A stretch of DNA of 64,000 nucleotides from Rhodoplanes azumiensis (GTDB taxonomy: Bacteria > Pseudomonadota > Alphaproteobacteria > Rhizobiales > Xanthobacteraceae). The stretch covers positions 1 to 64,000 of the forward strand of contig NZ_JBHUIW010000026.1 in NCBI RefSeq assembly GCF_042682915.1, read 5' to 3'. Positions 23,811-32,447 of the stretch are shown piece after piece (position 1 is the stretch's first letter; each line of letters starts with the position of its first letter). The translations under genes were made by a program, and so were the position numbers. The notes under the pieces were generated by a model. It worked only from the letters and a program-made list of their open reading frames with translations. It was not told where the DNA came from and did not search any database.

Positions 23811-25132
23811 GCCCCGCCGTGCAAGGCGTTCTGGTGCTCGTCGTCACCATCCTGGTGCTTCTCACCGGCGCGCCCGTCGCTTTCGCGCTCGGCGTCGTGT
23901 CGATCGTGTTCCTGGTGCTGTTCCAGGGCGCGGACTCGCTCGGCGTGGTCGCCGAGACGCTCTATTCCGGCCTGCACGACTTCACGCTCGTGTCGATTCC
24001 GATGTTCATCATGATGGGTGCGGCGATCGGCGCCTCGCCGGCCGGCCGCGACCTCTATGTCGCGCTCGACCGCTGGCTCTACCGGGTGCCGGGCGGCCTC
24101 GTCGTCTCCAATCTCGGCGCCTGCGCGCTGTTCGCGGCCCTCACCGGCTCGTCGCCCGCCACCTGTGCGGCGATCGGCAAGATGGGCATCCCGGAGATGC
24201 GCAAGCGCGGCTATCCGGGCGAGATCGCCACGGGCTCGATCTGCGCCGGCGGCACGCTCGGGATCCTGATTCCGCCCTCCATCACCTTCATCCTCTACGG
24301 CATCGCCACCGAGACCTCGATCGGCCGCCTGTTCCTGGCCGGCGTGATGCCGGGCCTGCTGCTCACCGGCCTGTTCATGGCCTGGACCATCTTCTACATC
24401 TGGTGGAAGGGCTTTCGCGCCTATGCGCCGGAGTTCCGCTACACCTGGGCCGAGAAGCTCTCCTCGATCCCCAAGGTGGCGCCGTTCCTCCTCATCGTGG
24501 TCGGCGTCATGGTCGTGCTCTACGGCGGCATCGCGACACCCTCCGAGGCGGCCGGCGTCGGCGCTGCGCTGTGCGTCGTGCTCGCCGTCACCATCTACCG
24601 GATGTGGAGCCCGAAGGACTGGTGGCGGATCCTGCGCGAGACGACGCGCGAGTCCGTCATGATCCTGATGATCATCGGCACCGCGGTGCTGTTCGGCTAC
24701 ATGCTCAGCTCGCTCTACATCACCCAGACGCTCGCCCAGGCGATCGCCGACGCGCAGGTCAACCGCTGGGTGCTGATGGGGCTGATCAACCTGTTCCTGC
24801 TGGTCGCCGGCTGCTTCATCCCGCCCGCCGGCATCATCCTGATGACGAGCCCGATCCTGCTGCCGATCATCACCCATGCGGGCTTCGATCCGGTGTGGTT
24901 CGGCGTGATCGTCACCATCAACCTGGAGATCGGGCTGATCACCCCGCCGGTCGGGCTCAACCTGTTCGTCGTCAACGCCATCGCGCCCGACGTGCCGACC
25001 CGCACCGTGCTGCTCGGCTCGATCCCGTATGTCGGCGCCATGATTCTGGCGATCGTGATCCTCTGCGTCTTCCCCGAGGTCGCCACCTGGCTGCCCGACA
25101 CCCTGATGGGCCCGGCGCCGGGAGGGCGGTGA
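23807..25132 (+). CDS. TRAP transporter large permease (DctM family)
   Basis: A 441-residue membrane protein with about 12 transmembrane segments. The DctM signature segments are intact, for example SIPMFIMMGAAIGASPAGRDLY, GSSPATCAAIGKMGIPEM and LITPPVGLNLFVVNAI. It catalyses sodium- or proton-driven uptake of the organic acid delivered by the DctP protein. It starts inside the stop codon of the small permease gene (ATGA). Confidence 0.9.
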   Translation: MSPAVQGVLVLVVTILVLLTGAPVAFALGVVSIVFLVLFQGADSLGVVAETLYSGLHDFTLVSIPMFIMMGAAIGASPAGRDLYVALDRWLYRVPGGLVVSNLGACALFAALTGSSPATCAAIGKMGIPEMRKRGYPGEIATGSICAGGTLGILIPPSITFILYGIATETSIGRLFLAGVMPGLLLTGLFMAWTIFYIWWKGFRAYAPEFRYTWAEKLSSIPKVAPFLLIVVGVMVVLYGGIATPSEAAGVGAALCVVLAVTIYRMWSPKDWWRILRETTRESVMILMIIGTAVLFGYMLSSLYITQTLAQAIADAQVNRWVLMGLINLFLLVAGCFIPPAGIILMTSPILLPIITHAGFDPVWFGVIVTINLEIGLITPPVGLNLFVVNAIAPDVPTRTVLLGSIPYVGAMILAIVILCVFPEVATWLPDTLMGPAPGGR

Positions 25133-25502
25133 GGACACGCGAAACCTCGTGTCCCGGGCGCGGCGCACCGCGCCGCGACCCGGGATCCAGGGCGACCGGG
25201 CGAAGCGCTCGCGCCGACGCTGTCCGAACGCCCCTGGGGTCCGGCTCCGCGGCCCGACCGGCCTTGTCCGGGACACGCCGCACCGATCGCGCGACCCGGA
25301 TCGAGCGGCGGCCGTCGCTCGGATCATGTCCTCTCCGTGACGGTTCCGCGCTGCTGCGTAAAGCTGTCGTGCCGCGGCGCGGGGTGATCCCGGCGGCCGT
25401 TCTTGCTATGCTCCCGCTCGGACACCAGCCCCCGGTCGTCCACCTCCGGTCGTCCGGGGATGTCGCGGGTCGAAGCCCCCCGCGGCCAACAGGACGAGGC
25501 AG
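25133..25502. repeat. intergenic region holding a family A repeat
   Basis: From 25148 (CGTGTCCCGGGCGCGG) to 25277 (GTCCGGGACACG) the sequence forms a long imperfect palindrome with an inner hairpin, a diverged family A copy. The rest (25278-25502) probably holds a promoter or leader for the decarboxylase gene; no clear hexamers are seen. This repeat separates the decarboxylase from the TRAP operon. Confidence 0.55.
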
Positions 25503-27080
25503 ATGAACACGTCGTTCTTCGGCGAGCTGTTGCAGACGATCAGCGAGCGCGGCCGCGGGCTGCTCGACCGCCGGCGCGAGCCGCCCGGCCAGGTCCATTC
25601 GGAGAGCCTCGCGGACCTGTGCGAGCAGCTGCTCACCGGCCGCGGCGAGGCCTCCGGCACGGCGCTGGCGCGAGAAATCCTGCAACGCTACGAGGAGCTG
25701 AAGACCGGGCCGCGAATCGCCTTCTTCGAGGCGCTGGCGACCCGCTTCGGCCCCGATCGCAAGCGGCTCGACAAGGCCATGGAGGCGTTCCGGGCCGACC
25801 CGAGCGACGTCGCCGCGCATGTCCTGCACATTGCCGCCGAGCCGCGCCGGCAGGAGCTGTTCCGCCGGCTCAACCTCGCCCCGCACGGGACCGCCGCGCT
25901 GGTGCGCATGCGCGAGCATCTGCTCGCCGCGATGACCCGCCGTCCCGATCTGGAGCCGATCGACGCCGACTTCCGCCACCTGTTCGCCTCGTGGTTCAAC
26001 CGCGGATTCCTCGTGCTCCGCCGCATCGACTGGTCGACGCCCGCGGTCGTGCTGGAGCGGATCATCCGCTACGAGGCCGTGCACGAGATCCGCGACTGGA
26101 ACGATCTGCGTGCCCGCATCGATCCGCCCGACCGGCGCTGCTACGCCTTCTTCCACCCGGCCCTCGTCGACGACCCGCTGATCTTCGTCGAGGTGGCGCT
26201 CACCCGCGAGATCCCCGGCGCCATCGGGCCGATCCTCGCCACCGAGCGCGAACCGATCGACCCGGAGCGGGCGACCACGGCGGTGTTCTACTCGATCTCC
26301 AACTGCCAGCGCGGGCTGGCCAGCGTCTCCTTCGGCAGCTTCCTGATCAAGCAGGTGGTCGCCGACATCTCGCGTGACTTCCCGCGGCTCACCACCTTCG
26401 TGACGCTGTCGCCGGCGCCGAACTTCGCCGCCTGGCTCAAGCGCGAGCGCACCGCCGAGGCGTCGCTCTTGAGCGAGGCCGACCGCGTCACGCTCGCCCG
26501 TCTCGACGAGGACGGCTGGTGGGAGAACAAGGCGACGCTGGAGGAGCTGCGCGACCCGATGATGCGGGCCGCCGCCAACTACTACATCAACGGCCGCGAC
26601 CGAAAGGGCCGCCCGGTCGACTCGGTCGCCCGCTTCCATCTCGGCAACGGCGCGCGGCTGGAGCGGCTCGACTGGCCGGCCGATCTCTCGACCCGCGGCC
26701 GCGCCCAGTCCTACGGCCTGATGGTCAACTATCTCTACGATCTCGGCGACATCGAGCAGAACCACGAGGCCTATGCCGAGAGCCGCACCGTGATCGCGGC
26801 GAACGCCGTGAAGAAGCTCGCCAAGGCGCCGCGCGCGCTCGTCCCGACCAAGCTGATCGGCGGCGACAAGAAGGCCGACGCCGCGAAGGCGGACAAGACG
26901 GCCGGCGCCAAGCTCGACGCCAAGGCCGTCGATCCGAAGGCGCTGCCGAAGCCGGCGAACGACGGCGCGGCCGCGCCGTCGGACGTTCCCGCTGACGCAC
27001 CCGCCGAGGCCGCGGCCGCCGCACCGCCGGCCGCGGTGGGCAAGACCGGCAAGACGGTCGAGACACCGACGACGGCGTGA
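25503..27080 (+). CDS. matA: malonyl-CoA decarboxylase
   Basis: A 525-residue enzyme that converts malonyl-CoA to acetyl-CoA and CO2. The helical N-terminal domain (about 1-175) is followed by the GNAT-like catalytic domain (175-440). The latter has the family segments CYAFFHPALVDDPLIFVEVA, FYSISNCQRGLASVSFG, FVTLSPAPNFAAWL and FHLGNGARLERLDW; the catalytic Ser and His of the family fall in these blocks. A tail of about 80 Lys/Ala/Pro residues is extra. In rhizobia MatA works with MatB (malonyl-CoA synthetase) and a malonate transporter. Here a TRAP system is next door but no matB is seen in the window. Confidence 0.9.
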   Translation: MNTSFFGELLQTISERGRGLLDRRREPPGQVHSESLADLCEQLLTGRGEASGTALAREILQRYEELKTGPRIAFFEALATRFGPDRKRLDKAMEAFRADPSDVAAHVLHIAAEPRRQELFRRLNLAPHGTAALVRMREHLLAAMTRRPDLEPIDADFRHLFASWFNRGFLVLRRIDWSTPAVVLERIIRYEAVHEIRDWNDLRARIDPPDRRCYAFFHPALVDDPLIFVEVALTREIPGAIGPILATEREPIDPERATTAVFYSISNCQRGLASVSFGSFLIKQVVADISRDFPRLTTFVTLSPAPNFAAWLKRERTAEASLLSEADRVTLARLDEDGWWENKATLEELRDPMMRAAANYYINGRDRKGRPVDSVARFHLGNGARLERLDWPADLSTRGRAQSYGLMVNYLYDLGDIEQNHEAYAESRTVIAANAVKKLAKAPRALVPTKLIGGDKKADAAKADKTAGAKLDAKAVDPKALPKPANDGAAAPSDVPADAPAEAAAAAPPAAVGKTGKTVETPTTA

Positions 27081-27099
27081 GGCCGACGACGGCGTGAGG
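27066..27099 (+). repeat. 17-bp tandem duplication across the matA stop codon
   Basis: CCGACGACGGCGTGAGG occurs twice head to tail (27066-27082 and 27083-27099). The first copy contains the gene's TGA; the second repeats it just outside the frame end. Confidence 0.85.
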
Positions 27100-27139
27100 C
27101 CGACGCGATTTATGCGGAGGCGGAGCGCGCAGCCTCGCC

Positions 27140-28951
27140 TCACGCCGCGAAAACGCACCACGCCATGGCGGCCGAATCGCGCTTGGCCTGCGACTTCGCC
27201 TGCGCCATCACGGCGTGGATCTGGTCGAGGTCGCCGGTCACGATGCCGGACGGCAGCTCCAGCACGGCGACGCTGCAGCGGAGCAGGTCGAAGCGCCGGC
27301 TGCGGCCGTCGCGGTCGCGACCGGTGATGAAACCGAGACGCTGGTCCTCCGCGCCGTAGAGCTTGCGCGCCTCGCGCCGGAACGCGTCGAGCAGCTCCGT
27401 CAGCGAGGCGCGCAGCTGCGCCGGATCGCGATCGCGAAACCCGGCGAAGAAGTCGTCGCCGCCGACATGGCCCAGCAGCGTGCCGGGCCCGCCGAGCAGC
27501 CGGCGCATCAGGGTGGCGAACAGCGAGATCGCGCGGTCGCCGTGCGGGAAGCCGTAGCGGTCGTTGAACGGCTTGAAGTCGTCGAAATCGAAATAGCAGA
27601 AGTGCCGCCGCACGTCGCCGTCGAGCGCCGCGACGGCGACGAAGTCGGTGATCGAGAGGTTGCCGGGCAGCTCGGTGAGCGGGTTCTGATCCTGGGCCTG
27701 CTGGATCTTCTTGTCGTTGATGACCGTCAGGAGCGCCGCCGTGGACAGGACGCCGATGTATTTCAGATTCTCGGTGACGATCACGCCGTCGCTGCCGTGG
27801 GCGTTGGCGAACACCTCGAGGATCTGCTCGGCGTCGGTGGCGATGTCGACGATCGGGCAGGCGGTGACGAAGGACGAGATGCGGCGGTGATACGCCGGAT
27901 TGGTGAGGAGATCGCGGCCGAACGGCAGGTAGATGTACTGCTTGAGGTCGCGCTCGTGGATGATGCCGCGCGGCTCGCCCGCGTCGTCGACCACCGGGAA
28001 GAAGGTCTCGCGCGGCGACTTGCGGAACAATTCGAAAACAGCCGACAGCTCGGCGTCGATCGTGACCGAGGGCAGCGCCGCCATCTGGTTGCGGATCAGC
28101 AGCTCGTCGGTCTTGCGGTCGCGCCGGTGCTTGGCCCGCGCCGTCACGACATGCGGATAGTTCGACAGGATTTCCGTGATCTCGCACGTCGGCCGGGCGA
28201 CGAACCAGCCCTGGACGAGGTCACAGCCGGTCTCGCGGCAGGCGATGTACTCGGCCTCGGTCTCCACCCCTTCGGCGATCACCCGGATGCCGAGCACATG
28301 GGCCAGGTTGGCGACGGTCGTCACCAGGAGGCGCTTGCGCTGGCTCTGCGCCATGCCGCGGATGAAGTGGCCGTCGATCTTGATGTAGTCGATGCCGTGG
28401 TCGCAGAGCAGCTTGAGCTCGGAGACGCCGAGCCCGAAGTCGTCGATGGCGAGCCGGCCCCCCATGGTGCGCAGCGTGCCGACCACGGCCCCGAAGGTCG
28501 GCTCGGCGTCGTTGTCGAACCGCTCGGACAGCTCGAAGCACAGGGTCGAGGCCGGGATCCGCTTTCTTTCCAGCACTTTCGCGACGGCGCCCAGGATCTG
28601 GTGACCGGCCACGAGCGCGCGGCCGTCGAGGTTGATGAACAGCTTCTTGCCGGCCGCGTCGGGCAGGCTCGCGAACTTGGCGATGGCGCGGGCGTGCAGC
28701 ATCTGCTCGAGCGGCACCAGCACGTCGGCCTCGGCCGCGAGATCCAGGAGCGCGATCGGCGTGTCGAGACCGAGGCGGTCGACCCCGCGCATGAGGGCCT
28801 CGTAGCCGTAGACGTAGCCGGTGTTGATCTCGACGATCGGCTGCAACGCGTAGTCCACCACCAGCTTGGCGAGCGGGACGATCTGATCGCGGCCGAGACG
28901 CGGCAGCGCCGGGACGGTGGTCGCAGACAGCGCCGAAACGGGAATGGTCAT
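27140..28951 (-). CDS. EAL-CBS-GGDEF c-di-GMP turnover protein
   Basis: A 603-residue cytoplasmic protein with an unusual order. The EAL phosphodiesterase domain comes first (about 27-265), then two CBS modules (about 290-415), then a GGDEF domain (about 425-590). EAL catalytic features are intact: EAL 51-53, N108 in FINLDGR, E140 in CFELSER, DD at 170-171, K191 in YIKIDG, EGVE near 227 and Q248. The GGDEF motif is GGDDF (497-501), so synthase activity may be reduced or the domain may act as a GTP sensor. It most likely degrades c-di-GMP under nucleotide control by the CBS pair. It is divergent from ruvC. Confidence 0.88.
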   Translation of the reverse strand: MTIPVSALSATTVPALPRLGRDQIVPLAKLVVDYALQPIVEINTGYVYGYEALMRGVDRLGLDTPIALLDLAAEADVLVPLEQMLHARAIAKFASLPDAAGKKLFINLDGRALVAGHQILGAVAKVLERKRIPASTLCFELSERFDNDAEPTFGAVVGTLRTMGGRLAIDDFGLGVSELKLLCDHGIDYIKIDGHFIRGMAQSQRKRLLVTTVANLAHVLGIRVIAEGVETEAEYIACRETGCDLVQGWFVARPTCEITEILSNYPHVVTARAKHRRDRKTDELLIRNQMAALPSVTIDAELSAVFELFRKSPRETFFPVVDDAGEPRGIIHERDLKQYIYLPFGRDLLTNPAYHRRISSFVTACPIVDIATDAEQILEVFANAHGSDGVIVTENLKYIGVLSTAALLTVINDKKIQQAQDQNPLTELPGNLSITDFVAVAALDGDVRRHFCYFDFDDFKPFNDRYGFPHGDRAISLFATLMRRLLGGPGTLLGHVGGDDFFAGFRDRDPAQLRASLTELLDAFRREARKLYGAEDQRLGFITGRDRDGRSRRFDLLRCSVAVLELPSGIVTGDLDQIHAVMAQAKSQAKRDSAAMAWCVFAA

Positions 28952-29153
28952 GGCAGGTATCCTCGCGAGCCGGCCGGTTCGGTCGGCGGCTGCGGCGGGA
29001 GACTAGCCCGCGAGCCTTTTCGACACATGACGGTTCCACGACGACTTCCCGCGTGGTTGACGAAGGGTTTACGCCATGTTCTCGGCGGTTGCCGGGGCTT
29101 CGACGGAACCGGATCGGTCGATTCCGACGCACCCTGGTGTAAGACTGGCGACC

Positions 29154-29675
29154 ATGCGCGCAGCGATTCGGATCCTCGGCATCGATCCCGGCCTCCGCCG
29201 TACCGGCTGGGGCGTGATCGACGTCGAGGGCAACCGGCTCGCCTACGTCGCCTGCGGCTCGGTGGCGAGCGACGAGCGCGACGCCATGGGGGCGCGGCTG
29301 GTGGCGATTCACGACGGGCTCGCCCGGGTGATCGGCGACTTTTCCCCGGCCGAGGCGGCCGTCGAGGCGACCTTCGTGAACAAGGACGCCTCCGCGACGC
29401 TGAAGCTCGGCCAGGCGCGTGGCGTCGCCCTGCTGGTGCCGGCGCTCGCCGGGCTCGCCGTCGCCGAATACGCCCCCAACCTGGTGAAGAAGACCATCGT
29501 CGGCGCCGGCCACGCCGAGAAGGACCAGATCCGCATGATGATCGGCATGCTGCTGCCCAAGGCGACGCCGCAGACCCACGACGCCGCCGATGCGCTCGCC
29601 ATCGCGGTCTGCCACGCCCACCACCGCACCAGCGCGGTCGCCCGGGCGGCTCTGGCGAAGGCCGCCGGGGGATGA
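29154..29675 (+). CDS. ruvC: Holliday junction resolvase RuvC
   Basis: A 173-residue endonuclease that cuts Holliday junctions delivered by RuvAB. The four acidic residues of the RNase H-like active site are visible: D11 (GIDPGL), E71 (VEATFV), D143 and D146 (HDAADALA). ATG at 29154 gives the normal N-terminus (MRAAIRILGIDPGLRRTGWG); the ribosome site is weak. A family C repeat separates it from ruvA by 140 bases. Confidence 0.95.
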   Translation: MRAAIRILGIDPGLRRTGWGVIDVEGNRLAYVACGSVASDERDAMGARLVAIHDGLARVIGDFSPAEAAVEATFVNKDASATLKLGQARGVALLVPALAGLAVAEYAPNLVKKTIVGAGHAEKDQIRMMIGMLLPKATPQTHDAADALAIAVCHAHHRTSAVARAALAKAAGG

Positions 29676-29744
29676 GGGCAGGTCTGCCGAAAGCGCTTCG
29701 ACGGGCGACCGCTTCGCGTTTCGACGAGCGGCAGCCCCGCCCTG

Positions 29745-29771
29745 CTCCCTCCCCCACAAGGGGGGAGGGAA
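29745..29771. repeat. family C palindromic repeat between ruvC and ruvA
   Basis: CTCCCTCCCCCACAAGGGGGGAGGGA, a hairpin that could attenuate or stabilise the ruvC-ruvA transcript. Confidence 0.7.
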
Positions 29772-29817
29772 CCCCGACAACAGGCACCGTTCCCGTGGTG
29801 CTGTCGGACCGAGTCCC

Positions 29818-30435
29818 ATGATCGGCAAGCTCAAGGGCGTCGTCGATTCCTACGGCGAGGACTTCGTCATCCTCGACGTGCACGGCGTCGGCTACGTGGT
29901 GCACTGCTCGTCCCGCACCCTGCAGGCGCTGCCGGCCGAGGGCGAGGCGGCGACGCTGGCGATCGAGACGCATGTCCGCGAGGACCAGATCCGGCTGTTC
30001 GGCTTCCTCTCCGACGTCGAGCGGGAGTGGTTCCGGCTCCTCCAGACCGTGCAGGGGGTCGGCACCAAGGTGGCGCTCGCCGTGCTCTCGACGCTGCCGC
30101 CGGCCGAGCTCGCCTCGGCGGTCGCGATGCGCGACAAGGCCATGGTGGCACGCGCCCCCGGCGTCGGTCCGAAGGTCGCCGAGCGCATCTGCACCGAGCT
30201 GAAGGACAAGGCGCCGGCCTATGCGTCGGTCGATCCGACGGTGGCCAAGCTGTCCGGCGCGCTCGCCGACAAGCGGGCGCCGCAGCCGGTCGCCGACGCC
30301 GTCTCGGCGCTGGTCAATCTGGGCTACGGCCAGCCGCAGGCCGCCGCCGCCGTCGCGGCCGCCGTGCGGGCGGCGGGCGAGGACGCCGACACGGCCAAGC
30401 TGATCCGCTTCGGGCTGAAGGAGCTCGCGACATGA
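29818..30435 (+). CDS. ruvA: Holliday junction DNA helicase subunit RuvA
   Basis: A 205-residue junction-binding subunit with the standard layout. The OB-fold domain I (MIGKLKGVVDSYGEDFVILDV, 1-62) is followed by a helix-hairpin-helix domain II (LQTVQGVGTKVALAVLS and ARAPGVGPKVAERICTEL). A flexible linker then leads to domain III (about 158-205), which contacts RuvB (ALVNLGYGQPQAAAAV). The stop overlaps the start of the deaminase-like gene (ATGA), so the two are translationally coupled. Confidence 0.95.
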   Translation: MIGKLKGVVDSYGEDFVILDVHGVGYVVHCSSRTLQALPAEGEAATLAIETHVREDQIRLFGFLSDVEREWFRLLQTVQGVGTKVALAVLSTLPPAELASAVAMRDKAMVARAPGVGPKVAERICTELKDKAPAYASVDPTVAKLSGALADKRAPQPVADAVSALVNLGYGQPQAAAAVAAAVRAAGEDADTAKLIRFGLKELAT

Positions 30436-30875
30436 TGGACGCCCGCGCGACCGAGCTCACGGTCGCCGACCGCACCCTGATCGCGGCCGCCGCCGACGCG
30501 ATCAAGCGACGCTACCGCAACGACTGGCAGGAGGTCGGCGCGGCGCTGCGCAGCCGCTCGGGCCAGGTCATCACCGGTGTCAATCTCGATGCGTATCTGG
30601 GCCGCATGGCCGTGTGCGCCGAGGCGGTGGCGCTCGGCAAGCTCGTCACCGACCACGGCGAGACCGGCATCGACACCATCGTGGCGGTGCGCCACCCGCG
30701 CCCGCACGAGCCCGACCAGACGATCCGGGTCGTCTCGCCCTGCGGCAGCTGCCGCGAACTGATCTGCGACTACGACCCCGACGCCCGCGTCATCATCATG
30801 GGCGAGACCGGCCCCGTCGTGGTGCCGATCGGCGTGCTGCTGCCCAACAAGTACAATCGCGGAGCGGGGCTGTGA
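30432..30875 (+). CDS. cytidine deaminase-like (blasticidin-S deaminase type) protein
   Basis: A 147-residue zinc hydrolase. The zinc and catalytic motifs of the cytidine deaminase superfamily are intact: C62-A-E64 (MAVCAEAVALG) and P-C104-x2-C107 (SPCGSCREL). It is of tetrameric-Cdd or blasticidin-S-deaminase length. The substrate is unknown; nucleoside salvage or a modified base or nucleoside are possible. It starts within the ruvA stop codon (ATGA) and is followed by repeats and then ruvB, so it is an insertion inside the usual ruvAB pair. Transfer or a repair-linked role are both possible. Confidence 0.83.
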   Translation: MMDARATELTVADRTLIAAAADAIKRRYRNDWQEVGAALRSRSGQVITGVNLDAYLGRMAVCAEAVALGKLVTDHGETGIDTIVAVRHPRPHEPDQTIRVVSPCGSCRELICDYDPDARVIIMGETGPVVVPIGVLLPNKYNRGAGL

Positions 30876-30934
30876 CGGTGCACCGGCGTCGCGAGTCGAT
30901 TTGGGGCGAGGGAGCCGCCCCGGGGCACAGCCTG

Positions 30935-31160
30935 CTCCCTCCCCCCTTGTGGGGGAGGGGTGGGGAGGGGGGTAGGCCCCGGGCTCGGAATTCGCGGCTC
31001 ACCCCCCTCCCTGTCCCTCCCCCACAGGGGGGGAGGGAACGCGAGAGGCGACGCGGCGTGACGGGTGAGGGGGCGCCTCGGGGATACGGAGGCGCCCCCT
31101 CACCCGGACGTCGCGCCTTCGGTGCGCCCCCCGACCTCTCCCCGCGCGCGGGGAGAGGTG
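30935..31160. repeat. composite of palindromic repeats C and B between deaminase and ruvB
   Basis: Family C hairpins at about 30938-30960 and 31014-31038 are inverted relative to each other. A family B segment follows (GGCGCC...GGCGCCCCCTCACCC, then ACCTCTCCCCGCGCGCGGGGAGAGGT at about 31134-31159). The whole 300-base gap before ruvB is filled by these elements; no gene is seen. Confidence 0.75.
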
Positions 31161-31176
31161 AGCCCGAGATCCGCTG

Positions 31177-32226
31177 ATGGCCCCTCCCCCTCGCCGGCTG
31201 GTCACCGCCGAGCGCCGCGACGAGGACGCGGCCGAGACCTCGCTGCGCCCCCAAAAGCTCGACGACTTCGTCGGCCAGGCGCAGGCGCGCAAAAATCTCG
31301 GTGTGTTCATCGAGGCGGCGCGCGGGCGAAAAGAGGCGCTCGACCACGTGCTGTTCGTCGGGCCGCCGGGGCTCGGCAAGACGACCCTCGCCCAGATCGT
31401 CGCCCGCGAGCTCGGCGTCGGCTTCCGCTCGACCTCCGGCCCGGTGATCGCCAAGGCCGGCGACCTCGCCGCCCTCCTCACCAATCTGGAGGAGCGCGAC
31501 GTCCTGTTCATCGACGAGATCCATCGGCTCAACCCGGCCGTCGAGGAAATCCTCTACCCGGCCATGGAGGATTTTCAGCTCGACCTGATCATCGGCGAAG
31601 GCCCGGCGGCCCGCTCGGTGAAGATCGACATCGCCAAGTTCACCCTGGTCGGCGCGACGACGCGGGCGGGCCTCCTCACCAACCCGCTGCGCGACCGCTT
31701 CGGCATCCCGATCCGGCTCAACTTCTACACCGAGGCCGAGCTCGAGCTGATCGTGTCGCGCGGCGCCCGCCTGCTCGGCGTGCCGATGACCCGGGAGGGG
31801 GCGAACGAGATCGCCCGGCGCGCCCGCGGCACCCCGCGCATCGCCGGCCGGCTGCTGCGCCGGGTGCGCGACTTCGCCGAGTACGAGAAGGCGGCCGCCG
31901 TCGACCGGCCGGTCGCCGACCGGGCCTTGCAGGCCCTCGAGGTCGACGCCTCCGGGCTCGACGCGATGGACCGGCGTTATCTCTCGGTCATCGCGCTCAA
32001 TTACGGCGGCGGGCCGGTCGGCATCGAGACCATCGCGGCGGCCCTGTCCGAGCCGCGCGACGCGCTCGAGGAGATCATCGAGCCCTACCTGATCCAGTGC
32101 GGCTTCATCCAGCGCACCCCGCGCGGACGCCTCCTCACCGGCCACGCCTTCCGCCATCTCGGCCTCGCCGAGCCGAGCCGCGACCCCGGCCAGTTCGGCC
32201 TTTTTTCGGAGCCGGAGGATCCGTGA
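31177..32226 (+). CDS. ruvB: Holliday junction branch-migration ATPase RuvB
   Basis: A 349-residue AAA+ motor with all standard parts: Walker A GPPGLGKT (62-69), Walker B with DEIH at 113-116, sensor GATTRAGLL, arginine finger in the LRDRFGIPIRL segment, and a C-terminal winged-helix DNA-binding domain (QRTPRGRLLTGHAFRHLGL). It drives branch migration with RuvA. The stop codon overlaps the start of the small HicB-like gene. Confidence 0.96.
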   Translation: MAPPPRRLVTAERRDEDAAETSLRPQKLDDFVGQAQARKNLGVFIEAARGRKEALDHVLFVGPPGLGKTTLAQIVARELGVGFRSTSGPVIAKAGDLAALLTNLEERDVLFIDEIHRLNPAVEEILYPAMEDFQLDLIIGEGPAARSVKIDIAKFTLVGATTRAGLLTNPLRDRFGIPIRLNFYTEAELELIVSRGARLLGVPMTREGANEIARRARGTPRIAGRLLRRVRDFAEYEKAAAVDRPVADRALQALEVDASGLDAMDRRYLSVIALNYGGGPVGIETIAAALSEPRDALEEIIEPYLIQCGFIQRTPRGRLLTGHAFRHLGLAEPSRDPGQFGLFSEPEDP

Positions 32227-32447
32227 TGACTCTCGAATACGCGGTTCGGATCGAACGGCTCGCCGAGACGGACGGCGGTGGCTATGTCGCGACCGTCCCC
32301 GACCTTCCGGGCTGCATGTCGGACGGCGAGACACCCGAGGAGGCGCTCCGGAACGTCCAGGAGGCGATCGCCTCGTGGATCGAGGCGGCGAGGGCGTGGA
32401 ACACAGAAATTCCCCGTCCATCCCCGCCCCTGGCCCGCGCCGGGTAG
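32226..32447 (+). CDS. orphan HicB-family antitoxin-like protein
   Basis: A 73-residue protein with the HicB partial RNase H fold signature: YAVRIERLAETDGGGYVATV, VPDLPGCMSDGETPEEAL and NVQEAIASWIEAA. The usual C-terminal DNA-binding domain is absent and the C-terminus is a short Pro-rich tail. The ATG overlaps the ruvB stop (TGATG), so it is translationally coupled to a housekeeping gene. No HicA toxin frame is seen on either side. It may be a domesticated antitoxin or a stand-alone UPF0150-type protein. Confidence 0.75.
   Translation: MTLEYAVRIERLAETDGGGYVATVPDLPGCMSDGETPEEALRNVQEAIASWIEAARAWNTEIPRPSPPLARAG

Noticed and set aside
24972..28187. Very long open frame (over 1,000 codons) on the minus strand across the TRAP permease end, the decarboxylase gene and part of the EAL protein gene
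   Set aside because: Arg/Gly/Ala-rich shadow typical of GC-rich antisense frames; it runs through two well-identified genes on the other strand or frame and has no family resemblance.
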